A DNA stretch of 64,000 nucleotides. Origin: Vitis vinifera (lineage: Eukaryota > Streptophyta > Magnoliopsida > Vitales > Vitaceae). Below are positions 22,830 through 34,008 of this stretch, one piece after another. Numbering within the stretch: position 1 is the stretch's first letter; every line of letters begins with the position of its first letter. Below the pieces are notes generated by a model. That model did not search any database, was not told where the DNA came from, and saw only the letters and a list, made by a program, of their open reading frames with translations. The position numbers and the translations under genes were made by a program. Location of the stretch: positions 325,001 through 389,000 of the forward strand of contig NC_081817.1 of assembly GCF_030704535.1 (NCBI RefSeq), given 5' to 3'.

Positions 22830-23924
22830 TTATCGCAAGGTCACCCTTGTGGTCTCAAATCTACGCCTTCACCGCCTCCTCCGGTCACCCAATAAATTCC
22901 ACCTCCACCACCCAGTCGACTCGTACACAGATTCTCTCCGCTTTATTGTTTTCGTCTTCAACACCTTTACTCTGTTCTCTCCTCACAGCTGTTCCCTTCA
23001 TTTCTCTCCTACTAGGGTATGGAATTTATTATTTTAAGTTTCGATCCTTGTTTTCGCTTGTTTTGACTTCTGTTTTTTATTATTTGTGTTTTTTGAGCTT
23101 AAATTTCTGGTATCTGTGAATTTTTGTACAATTTTGTGGAATTTGTTGGCTTTGTTCTTGTTTGGTAGGCTCGATTGATGAATTTCTGCTAGTTTCTTTT
23201 ATTTTCTCAGGTCGTTCTGATTTTTCTTGATTTTAGCTATATGTATATGCATGTGAGCAAATTATTGGTAGAACTCCCCTGGTTCTGATTGTTTCCCGAG
23301 AAAAAGAATTGGTCTTTCTACTGTTGAAGAAGATTTTTTTTTTTTTTTTTGGTTTCTTTTTCCAGCTTCATGATAAACCATGGAGCAGAAGAAAAAAAAA
23401 GGATTTTTTTTTTTCTTGGAGAAAGTTAGTGCAGAGTGTGTTTTCTTAGGAAACAAACAGTCTTTCTGAACGGTGTTACTTGTATACTTTGTTGCGAATT
23501 GTTGATTCCTTGAAATGGTCCGATAAGCTTTCTTTTTTCCTTTTTGTTGATTTGGTCTCCAACATTTCAACCTTCCCTTGAACCCTTAGCTTGGCTTCGG
23601 ACGTGCCAACTAATACACCTGCAACTAGTTTACAAAGAAGCTTGGTAGTTTAAGTGATCGCGAGGATCCTACAAAGAATCAGTGGAAGGAAAGGAAAGGA
23701 AAATTATTAAAATAACTGGAAAATCAGTTCCTTTTTCAAGCCCTTTTTCAGCACTTCTCTTTCTTTCTGAGATTGAAAATGGTGTCCTTTGTGGCTTTGG
23801 CTAACCTAAATCTAAGGCCTTTTTATTATCCTAATGTATTGATATGTAAATTGGATATTGTCCATTATGCAAACTGCAGAAGTTCTAACAGAGTAGTGTT
23901 ATTTCAGGAATATTTCCTTCAACA
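22830..23924 (+). promoter_or_regulatory. HMGB1 5' UTR exon and leader intron
   Basis: C/T-rich leader sequence from about 22850 to 23015 is followed by a good donor (GTATGG near 23017). The matching acceptor ATTTCAG ends at 23906, 18 bases before the HMGB1 ATG. This suggests a non-coding first exon and an approximately 890-bp 5' UTR intron. The exact transcription start is not visible. Confidence 0.55.
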
Positions 23925-25920
23925 ATGAAGGTTACCAAGGGTAAAGCAGCGGCAAGGAAAGACAAAAAGGAAGCATTGAAGCCTGTTGAGGACAGGTTCA
24001 TTTACATTCTACTTTTTAACTGATCAAAGTCGTAGTATTTTAATTTCTTGGTTTTTAAGGATGTAGATATGGTTGTAACTTTGTTTGATTTTGTGATCAT
24101 CTTGTTAGATTGGTGGTTGACTTCTGAGTGTGAGCCTTGTTGACTTCTGGCGTTCCCTTTCCCTTTGTTAATAGATACAGCTTTGGGCTGAATTGTGTTG
24201 TGATATATTTTATTGTTTCAGGAGGCTTGGGAAGCGAAAGGCAGCACTTAAGGCAGATAAAAGTACCAAAAAATTGGCAAAGAAAGAAAAATTGGCCAAG
24301 AAGGACCCTAACAAGCCAAAGAGGCCTCCTAGTGCTTTCTTTGTGTTTCTGTAAGTTCATCTCTATGTTTGATGGTGAATTTTGAGAAACATGTATTTTC
24401 TAAATGATGCGATCTAATTTGAAGATCTCTCAACTTTTCTTCCATGTAAATGCTGCAGAGAAGAGTTCAGGAAGGTATACAAACAAGAGCATCCCAATGT
24501 GAAGGCTGTTTCAGCTGTAAGAAGTTACCTAGCATTATTTTTGCTTTTATTCTTTGCATTGAAAGCATTTGGTCAGCTTGATAGTTCAGTCTTTAGGAAA
24601 TGAGAATTTGACCCTTGGTCTCTGCATGCTTCAATTGAAGGTTGGGAAAGCTGGGGGAGAGAAGTGGAAATCCCTGTCTGAAGCTGTAAGTGCTCATGCC
24701 TCCCAAAAGTAACTCGACGTGATTGGGATGTGTTGTCATCCCGTTTTGTTTAGTTAGTTTAACTTAGAGAATCAAATTAATTCTGTTTGTAAAGGTGCTG
24801 CTTTAACCTATCACCGTGGCTCTCACTCGGCCTGGATATTCACCAAGCACATATTCGATGACTTTGGATCTCTAAGTTGTGTGGCCAAGCCAATGCCAAT
24901 CTAATGTAGACTGCAGAAGCACTAGATAATTGGCATTGTCTAGGCCCTGAAGACTCATAATGACTGGACGTGGAGTAAGATATATACCTCTTGACAGATC
25001 TGGCAAGTTGGAAATAACATTAATATGAAATAGTCAAAATAAGTAATTATGCAAAGGATATTTTAACTTTTTAGTGTCTGTAAGTTCTCTTCTCCATCAA
25101 GAGTTTCAATCTGGCTTGGAGACTGGTGATGCTTCATGAACTATTGACCTGATTCTTCTTTACTGGGTTTTCCAGGATAAAGCTCCATATGAAGCTAAAG
25201 CAGCAAAAAGGAAATCGGACTATGAAAAGCTTATGGCAGCATACAACAAGAAACAGGTGATTATTGGCCCATCCATCTTGTGAGAAATTAAGGGCTTGTT
25301 TGGCAACGTATTCAAAAACAGTTCTTAATTGTTTTGAGGAACAAAATTCTGTTTGGGAACTCAAATATGGAAACCAGTTTTCTTGATTTATTCTTTCATG
25401 TAAGTACTAATCTACTTAAGTAAAATGCAAAAGTTCTCAAAATGCTCTCCATATTTTTTTTATTGTTTCTTAGAATTCTCTACAAAAGACACTAGAAAAC
25501 ACCTCTTTTTCTAAAAAAATAATTTGTTTTCAGAACAAATTCTCAAGAACCTATTTTCAGTAAAAAAAATAAAAATTCAATCGTATTTTTTGAGTTTTAA
25601 AAACTGTTTTATGTTCCAAACAAGCCATAATGTTTTATTCTTCCCTTCTTACTTCTTGACTTGCTTATCTGGCTTCAGGAAAGTATGGCTGATGATGATG
25701 AAGAAGAGTCTGACAGGTCAAAATCTGAGGTAAATGATGAAGACGAGGAAACTGGAGAGGTAGTCTTCTGAAGTTCCAATTCTTCTCATTGTCCATTGTT
25801 TAGTAGTATTTCCCCTTTTGAAGCTCATTCTTTTCCATATCTTTCTCCAATCGGTATTAACAAAATTGCCTTACCTCTTTGTAGGAAGAGGAAGAAGATG
25901 AGGATGAGGATGAGGACTGA
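23925..25920 (+). CDS. HMGB1: HMGB1-type high mobility group B protein
   Basis: Abundant nuclear architectural protein that binds and bends DNA through one HMG box, affecting chromatin structure and transcription. Coding exons: 23925-23995, 24222-24350, 24459-24516, 24641-24685, 25176-25256, 25679-25759, 25885-25920; 501 bp, 166 residues. Layout: a basic N-terminal region (residues 1-50, rich in Lys), the HMG box at about 52-122 starting DPNKPKRPPSAFFVFLEEFR and containing NVKAVSAVGKAGGEKWKSLS, then a Ser/Asp/Glu-rich acidic tail ending EEDEDEDED-like. The long basic N terminus with KEALKPVEDR and the tail with SEVNDEDEETGE point to the HMGB1 subgroup rather than HMGB2/3. Slightly shorter than Arabidopsis HMGB1 (178), mostly in the tail. 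Acidic-tail Ser residues are likely CK2 targets (family knowledge). Intron 5 carries a MITE. Confidence 0.95.
25293..25627. mobile_element. Tourist-like MITE in HMGB1 intron 5
   Basis: A 335-bp element with terminal inverted repeats GGCTTGTTTGG at the left and CCAAACAAGCC at the right, flanked by TAA on both sides (25290-25292 and 25628-25630). The interior is AT-rich, with GTTCTTAATTGTTTTGAGGA-like words. The sequence type (AAAACTGTTTT, TTCTCAAGAAC) recurs in decayed form near 47.9 and 61.1 kb. Confidence 0.82.
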
Positions 25921-28900
25921 AACTAGCATGTTTTATAGATTAAGTCCTTATGGTTGATCAGGCCATAAATTCTGGATTATGTAATGATCATACCTTCGGG
26001 TTGTGTGTGATTGGTTTTGAGATGGGAAAGCTTGCAGCCTGTACTGCTGCTAAGTTTCCATGTTAGGTTACTTGTGTATTTCGTATGCATATATGTTCCA
26101 CTCCCTGTCTCAGTTAAATATATCCTGATCATTTCACAGGTCTTCCTCTCATGATTTCTTTAGTTATTATTCCCTTATTACCAGTAAACAGGAAATGAAT
26201 GAACTAGATAAATATAAATTGGGGTTCAGTCATATTATTCCTTACTACTGGAACTGCTTTTAAGAGTGCACTTGGAGGTTTGTATCATTTTTTGGCATGT
26301 TGGTTACTCTTAATTGGTGTACAATCCCATTCTTTGGACCGCAGCACATGTTTCTACAATGAAAGGCAAATCCATGTGTGCTAGTGCTGTGTTGGTTATT
26401 TTGAAGTTTGTTTAGCTGACAATGAGAAAGTGATTCAACACTACCAAATTGTATATGGTGCTACTATTCTACGCTGTCAAATCATGTTTAATTCCTTGAT
26501 GTGTAGGTTAAATTGTAGTCCTTGCGGATTATTTTGTAGTTTGTTGAGGTTATGATGCCGTATACTTTCTGTAGTGTCCTTCCATACCAGCATATGTATG
26601 GGATGTGACATAATGTTCTACAAAATTGTTTATGGAGAAAGTAATCTCTCCTCAGACATCATTAACTGCTTATTGCATCTTTTAAGTTCTGATATATAAG
26701 GATCTTCACTTCTTTGTTAGATATTGTAATACCTTTTAACTCTGATTTTGTGGTAGAATTAGAAGGTAAGTTGTATCTTTGACAGGGATATGTGGTCTTC
26801 TGGACAATTTCTCCCAACTTGGACCTTCTACAAGTTATGTTTAGGATATTGTAGCCCGAACCTGGAAAGACAAGGAAAGTTGATCTTATGCTTTCCTTCA
26901 ACATGGTTTTTGGGATGTGCTAAACTGGATATGGTCATTTTCCCCTCTCTTGGAAATTATCTCAAGCTACGTGTATGGAAGATGGGATGATTAGCGAAGA
27001 ATTTGAGTATGATGCTCTACTGGATGGATGGTTTTTTTTTTGAGGCATCTAATAGAATGTTTTGTCTAGGTTGCATTGTTGCCCTCTTTCCCATGCTGTT
27101 GGTAGGATGCGACATCAAAACATGGTTGGGCCCATTTAAAATATGACCTGAATCACTTTCTAACAGGAGGAAAACAAAAGTTTCCAGAATGGACTTGAAA
27201 GTCCAGTGCAGAGAGACTATGCCTACAATTCTATAGGATGAACTGATAATTGCTTCAGTCCAAGGGTTATCGTGCTCTTTTTATGTAGCTTGGATTAGGA
27301 AGCGATTCTCAATCAATTAGAGAATAGAACAAAAAATACCAGTGAGCCTCAGCTGTCTGCACCTCTCTTGCTACTGTTATTAGTATGCTACATAGCCATC
27401 ATGATCCTGCTGGTTCTCGTAGAGGCTTTTAAATGGTCCATGGATCGAGCCCAGAAAATCCATCAAACCCATTTGAAAGCCCAAAGATGAAGCCCCAAAT
27501 TGTCAAAGATTATCCCAAATCTTTCAACAAGTTCATACATTCTGAACATGACTACCTCTTGATCCTACACTTTATGAATCTCAAATCACTCCACATCATT
27601 TTGATGCTGATTATCTCCCAAAACCCGAAACAACCCCACACTTTGGAGAATCCTGTGAACTAATCAAGCTGTTGTTTCAGGTATAAGATGGGACTTAGTC
27701 TAGGCACAGGCAGGGTGGTGGTTCCTTTTGGTCCATCTAGGAGACAACTTCATATCAAACATGTCGAACCGTGTGCGCCTTTTGTTGGATCATGTGTCCA
27801 GCATCAAGAATGTGATTGATCCCATAATGATAATAATTACAGTAATGTGCATCTTTAACATTATAAAAGGGCAACCCCTTTCCAAGATATCATTAAGACT
27901 TCATATAGGGGCATAATGAAGCTTCATATAGTCCAGATCAAAAGATGGGCTGTAAAGAAAAGCATAATGTGATGGGGGGATTAGACTAAAAGAAAAAGGA
28001 GGGGGGAGGATATAGCAAATGGTAATGATGGGAACCAAGAAACCATAGATTCACAAGTGTCCATGTTGCGACATGTCGCCGGAAAGCAAGAAAGTGCTGG
28101 CCACATGGTCGCGAGGGACACGCTCAAGTGGACTACAAATGCCATCATAATCAAAAGCAAAAAAGAGAAAGGAAAGCAACCCATTATCCCTACATAAACC
28201 CCCCATTGTTTTCTTTCTTTCTATCATCTTTCTCTGCTAATCATGATTTAAACTTGTAATTCAATTCCCATCATTCTACTGCATATTCTCCAACATTAAT
28301 CATTCTCATTGTCAGTTCCAACAAATGTTTGGCCTTCGTTATTATCATGAATCTGTTTGCACGTCTGGGGATGTCGGTCATTTGTCGCCCTTATTCTTGC
28401 CTACAGACATGTGATGCTGTGATTATTCATTCTTGTCTTGGTTGGTTGGTTGGTTTTAGGTATCAAGAATCTGCGACCTGGGAAAACGATGGTTGAAAAT
28501 GATTCTGGGATGACTGCGTAACATCGGAGATTGTTAAGACCTTGCTATAAGTCAAGGGCCGAAGATGGGTGCGTTGTTTGGGTTGCGTCGAACCCTATTG
28601 GGTACCATCCGGATTGTTAGGCCCTAAGAATGAGTGTGACGTTGGACTACATAAAAAAGAAACGGGAATTGTGTGGGATGGGTTAAGCCCTATTATGCAC
28701 CTTGGATTGTTGACTCCCGCAATGATTGATGTCGTATCATGTAAATAGAATTAATTTGACTTCATTCACAATCAATTGATCTGAGATGAGATGATTAAAG
28801 TATTATTTGCTTTTATTTTTTTTTATTAATTTCTTAAATTTTTTTGACTAGATAAAAAAAATCAAAATATTTAACTTTTTTAAATACTAATTATAACTTA

Positions 28901-28980
28901 TTAATTTTTCTATACCTCTCATTATTTAACACTGTTAAAACTATTTGATTATAAGTTTTATTTATAATTAGGTCAAAAAA
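25921..28980. other. HMGB1 3' UTR and intergenic DNA without recognised genes
   Basis: The first about 200 bp are the likely HMGB1 3' UTR. The remaining sequence has only short open frames with no family resemblance. Around 28480-28740 three loosely similar stretches share 'GGATTGTTRRSNCCC'-like wording, possibly a degraded repeat. Around 27830-27900 a TATAAAAGGG-containing stretch resembles an LTR promoter, but no terminal duplications were found. Confidence 0.5.
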
Positions 28981-29055
28981 CAAACATTACTTCAAGTCTT
29001 TTTGAAGTCTCAGTAATCTTAAATACATGCATTTTATCATGCTGCCTTTTACCCT

Positions 29056-29058
<3 letters not shown>

Positions 29059-29126
<68 letters not shown>
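29059..29126. repeat. (CT)n(TA)n compound microsatellite
   Basis: About 18 CT units are directly followed by about 16 TA units. It accounts for the spurious Arg-Glu/Tyr-Ile repetitive frame on the minus strand. Confidence 0.97.
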
Positions 29127-29131
<5 letters not shown>

Positions 29132-30429
29132 TTCGTTTTCTCTGTTTCCTGATTGTGGATACTCCTAGGGAATGAATGAGTATTTCTTATCTGTGTAGTT
29201 TGTGTCACTTCACACCTATGAGAGCTTACTTTTTGCTTGACAAACTATTGTTTGGGCGGAACAACAATACTATTATAAGCATAGGAAACTTTTATTCTAT
29301 GAGATTATGCTTAGATCTACCATACTCAACAATGGCACAACACAGCATGAGCTGCTAGAGACTAGATTGACAAGCTTCCGAAAACATTCCTAAAGAAAAT
29401 GGTAATTTAGGCTTAGTTAAGCAGCATCATGTGGTGGGGTAGGCCTAGTTAAGCTGTAAGTATATGAAAATTGGGTTGATTTTAGTTAAGCAGAAGTTTG
29501 AAACTAAAAGTAGTAATCCTTAGACTGAAAACTGATGGAGCTTAGGGAGAAGTTAGGCAGAAAAATATCTTATTTTGGACTGACTGATAGGGGATTTGGA
29601 TAAGCTTCTCTTTTCCTTGGAGATATGGATAAAAGTTCCGTCGATTGTAGCCTCAAAAATGGTGGATTTATCAGTAAAGACAAAGCCCAAAAAATCCAGA
29701 AATAGTTGGCCATGAGGTAAGTGTGAGAATATAAAACAGGATATTTTTCCTATTCTTTTATCTCTACCAAGGATATGTGGGATATTTTAGTAGGAATGGG
29801 ATTAATTTTATAGACATATTATAAATATCATATTTAAAAAATATTATAATCAAGTAAGCAATTTGTTCAAGGAATTATTCAGGCTCACTATTTTTTCCCA
29901 AACTGATTAGATGAACAATAATAAGGATGTGTTGCCATTACTAGACATGCTTGATGTGCAAGAAAATATCATTCTAGCTAAAGATTAGATAAATTGATGG
30001 TGGAGTATATAATGAAGTTCAACCATACTTTTGACAGAAGGAAACAGGGAAGGTGATCATTTTAAAGATGGATTTGGATAATGGAAAAGAGTGGAAGTCT
30101 GCCATTAGTTTCATGATATCTTTATGGGTTTAAATAATTTCCTGTTGGGTCAAAACAATTCTAATCAGAGGAAATCCCAAGTGATTTTTTTCCCTGTTCT
30201 TGGGCTTTCTCATGTTTCTCCTAGGTTTCTTTTGTCGTACTCTCCTATAGTTTTATTACACTTTACTAGTATATTTTTGTTCAAAGATATTTCCCACCAA
30301 ATGCATGCTATGAGTCTATGAAAAAGGCTTTTACTTTCCATGCTGGATTCGGCTTTTGCTCCTCAATCTGAAATCATAGTCATTTGGCACCTTGCATGAC
30401 TACCTATTATCTTTCGTGTGCCCTCGAGG
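29127..30429. other. Intergenic DNA, probable decayed repeats
   Basis: No gene is recognised. A short repeated word 'TTAGTTAAGCAG' / 'TAGTTAAGCTG' appears three to four times between 29410 and 29490. The stretch 29700-30060 has retroelement-like phrasing on the plus strand, but I could not identify a protein domain. Confidence 0.4.
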
Positions 30430-31035
30430 AATCAAAATCTGTCCCTAATAGAACGGCCTTCCCGTACCTCGTCATGGGGACAAACTTATTCATATTCTCG
30501 TTGGCTTAATGCTTATCTTGTTTGATGGTTGAGACAAAGTCATTGTTACCTTCTTTCGTCCCTACTTAAAATGCAAATGCAAAGGTAAAAAAGTGGTTTG
30601 ACTCTTATTCTTTGACATCGACGTCAGTACAAACAACAAACAAGTATTTTGCCAATGTTTGATTTCATAAAAATGCATATGTTGTTAAGGTGTTGTCGAA
30701 GGCGTGGGGGTCATAGCAGATATCCACTAATAATTTTTTTCCTAAAAGAGGGCAAGCCCACATGACGATGACTCATCGGTTTATTCTTGGTTGTATATAG
30801 GTGGCTAGCTTGACGCCAATGTAGAAGAGAAATTTGTTGTTCAAAATATTTTTCTTCTTCATTTTATCTGCAACTTGAGTGCTAACTTGATTGTCGGAGG
30901 GGGATGCGCTGGAGCACCCACATTTGACATTTCCTTTTGTTTGCAAGAGGCACAAAGTTTAGTATTGGATAATTGGGATTGCACTTGTTGGTAAGATTGC
31001 AGAGTGGGAACTCTAGAGGAGGAGTTTGTTGGAAA
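30430..31035 (+). repeat. Left LTR of the gypsy-type element
   Basis: Diverged counterpart of the right LTR at about 32080-32207/37799-38285. It contains the uninterrupted sequence GACAAAGTCATTGTTACCTT at about 30534-30553, the site that in the right LTR is occupied by the hAT transposon. Boundaries are approximate. Confidence 0.7.
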
Positions 31036-31629
31036 ATTGTTGCTCCAACAATTGACGTTATATGTTGGTATGGATTGATTGTGGAGTCATTCTCCTATTG
31101 GAGAAGACATATCACATGATGGTGGTGGAGCTTATACTTTTAGAGGAACAAATTAAAGCAATCATGGCTTAAATGGAGACACAAGAAAAGGAACGTCATT
31201 GTCAATATGAATCACTGTGGTAGATTATAGATTAATTGTACGCTAAAAACCAACTTTCTTCTTCAGTCACTATTAAATCATTAGTCGATGGAGTTTGATC
31301 ATCACTCATTCTCACACTCAAGATTGACCACTCCTTTTAGTGCGCAACACCAATATTGAGCCTCTAGTAGAGCTGATTTCCACTACCCGATGTTTAGAAC
31401 CAAACTTGCTTCCCCCAACAAACCTCGACATACTTGGAAAATACAACTAACATGTTAAAAAGTTGGTAGAGGCACACCACCCCATTGACATCACTTGCGG
31501 TCATCACATTTGATCGCTTGGCTAATCATTTACTTGGCTCTAAAATGACTCATCTAGATGCCCTTTCTCAGGAAAGTGATGGTGTAGGAATCACCATAAG
31601 GCCTTTTTATACCCAAATTTAATTCGTTT

Positions 31630-32060
31630 GATGGGAGTACCTACTATATATATATTGTATTTTAGACAAGCCATGATATCGAAAGCTTCCAATGAGTTAC
31701 TATTATGTAAGATTTTTCCGACTAGCTTGCGCGGTTCCGCCCTATTGTGGTTCCACAGCTATGGGAGGAGTTAGTTCATTCTTTTTGGACCATGTGTTAA
31801 GCATTTATGATCAATATCGAATATTATATTTGTCCAAAAGGGTAGGCTAGTTCCTTATTTGAGATGCTAATCGGCCTAGAGGGAGCGATTTGCCAATTTT
31901 TCAAATGTTTTAGCCAAGCCTGAATGCAGTTCAAAGGAGATAATGACATTGTTGGTATTGAGGATTTCAAACAAGCTCTACCCAATCATTTGGAGTTGAG
32001 GAAACCATTAACCCCTTTCATTGCTTCTCAAGGAGTGCATAAAATGGAAAATGAGGAGCA
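31630..32060 (+). pseudogene. gag remnant of the gypsy-type element
   Basis: Translation of the plus strand from about 31670 gives MISKASNELLLCKIFPTSLR, continuing GSALLWFHS, which matches the conserved plant Ty3/gypsy gag capsid segment (F-P-x-S-L-x-G-x-A-x-x-W-F). Stops and frameshifts follow (for example a TAG soon after the tryptophan segment). The later words 'RFANFSNVLAKPE' fit the degenerate downstream part of gag. No protease or reverse transcriptase is present. Confidence 0.6.
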
Positions 32061-32449
32061 TTAAAGGAACTGAAATCCATCCCTCATGGTCCGAGCATAA
32101 TAATAAGAACAAATTCTCCTCTACATAATCAATCATAGGGTTGGACCGATTCATGTTCCCATTAACTTAATGTCCATCTCATTAGACAAATAAGACAAAG
32201 TCATTGTCATGGAAGAAAATGTCAAGATATATCGGCGATATATCGTGTATCGGAGGGTGGCGACACGATATTTTGTGAAGAAAAATAGTTGAAAATCGGC
32301 CAAAAATCACCAATATATCACTGATTTATCAGCAACAGGCTATAAATTGTCGATTTTATGCAAAAATCTGCCAGGATGGGAGAAAATTGCCTATATTTCG
32401 GTGATTTTTTGGCAAACTTTTTGCTTCTCTCTCCAACGTGATTTGATGG

Positions 32450-32655
32450 CCCAGATCACGTCTGTGTTGATCCGACGACCCAGATCATGCCTGCTGCGTC
32501 TACTTGCAACGGTTATCTATCCAACGCCCCAAATTGAATCTGAGTTTGATCCAATAGTTAGGATGAGATTCCAACGGTAAAATCACGATCCAACGGTCAG
32601 ATTTCGTTCAGATTTTGATCCAGTGGCCAAAATTGCTTTTCAACGGTAAAATAAT
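32450..32655 (+). repeat. Subterminal AACGGT repeat cluster of the hAT element
   Basis: Short words around CAACGGT recur several times (32508, 32572, 32592, 32641 region), usually followed by AAAAT or TCAGAT, together with repeated 'GATCCxACG' and 'CCAGATCA' words. Clusters of short repeats near hAT ends commonly bind the transposase. Binding here is inference. Confidence 0.55.
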
Positions 32656-32899
32656 CTTCTAATGACTATTTTGGCCTAAATTTCTTCTATAAATAGCCCA
32701 TTTTGCATCCATTTCATCCGCCTTTGATTTCATTCTTCATTTTCTCTCTCATTACTCCAAATTTTTCTAAAGTTGCTCAATTATTCAATCATTTTAAGGT
32801 ATGTTTGTTTTTAATTGTAATTAATTCATGTATTTTCAATTAATTGGTATATTTGCAATACGGATTATTTAATGTTATTTTTACATTTAATTGTAATTA

Positions 32900-33870
32900 A
32901 TTTTTATATTTTTATTAAATTAACTTAAGTTAATTTGATTATTTAATTATAAATTGATATATTTATTTTAGATGATTATTTAATTTTATTTTCACATTCA
33001 ATCTTGTTAGAATTATATTCAACTAGTTAACTTAGATAAATTGTTTAATTAATTTAATTAAAATGAACTAGTATATTTGAAATATCAAATATGTTCATTT
33101 TTTATGATTATTGTGATTTATTTTCATATTCAATTATGATTAATTTTTATATTTAGTAAAATTTTCATATAATTAGATTTAGATTCAAAAAATTAACTTA
33201 GCTAAATTATTAAATTAGTTTAGTTAGCATGAACTAGTATATTTAGAATATCAAATATGTTCATTTTTTTTTATGATTATTGTAATTTATTTTCACATTC
33301 AATTATAGTTAATTTTTATATTTAGTAAATTTTTTCATAGAATTACATTTAGATTCAAAAAATTAACTTAGCTTAATTATTTAATTAGTTTAATTAACAT
33401 GAACTAGTATATTTGGAATATCAAATATGCTCATTTTTTTTTATGATTATTGTGATTTATTTTCACATTCAATTATAGTTAATTTTTATATTTAGTAAAT
33501 TTTTTTCATAGAATTACATTTAGATTCAAAAAATTAACTTAGCTAAATTATTTAATTAATCTAATTAACATGAACTAGTATATTTGGAATATCAAATATG
33601 CTCATTTTTAATGATTATTGTGATTTATTTTCGTATTCAATTATGATTAATTTTTATATTTAGTAATTTTTTCATAGAATTAGATTTAGATTTAAAAAAT
33701 TAACTTAGCTAAATTATTGAATTAATTTAATTAACATGAACTAGCATATTTGGAATGTCAAATATGTTCATTCTTTATGATTATTTTGTAGATTTCTCAT
33801 AGATTTAGATTTAGTAAACTAACATAGCTAATTTATTTAATTAAGTTAGCTATTAGCATAAATTAGTATA
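32900..33870 (+). repeat. About 168-bp tandem array inside the hAT element
   Basis: At least five tandem units share the word ATGAACTAGTATATTT, found at 33063, 33229, 33399, 33570 and 33736 (last one with GCATATTT). Spacings are 166, 170, 171 and 166 bp. Each unit also holds 'TTTATATTTAGTAA', 'AAAAATTAACTTAGCTAAAT' and 'TCAAATATGYTCATT'. A weak sixth unit starts near 33848. The array lies between the TATA box and the BED domain, presumably in the transposase 5' intron. Confidence 0.92.
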
Positions 33871-34008
33871 TTTAGAATATGCTCATTTTACATGATTATT
33901 TAATTTTCTTTTCTCATTCCATTGCAATATGTTAAATTTAAATGTTTACTTAATTTTTGTTTACATTGAAATCACATTCAAGTGTATTTCTTTTGCAATA
34001 GATTTAGC

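Noticed and set aside
28440-28780. Loosely repeated GGATTGTT stretches
   Set aside because: Similarity between the three stretches is limited to short words; too weak to call a tandem repeat.
28987-29208. Minus-strand frame with Arg-Glu and Tyr-Ile repeats
   Set aside because: It is the translation of the (CT)n(TA)n microsatellite.
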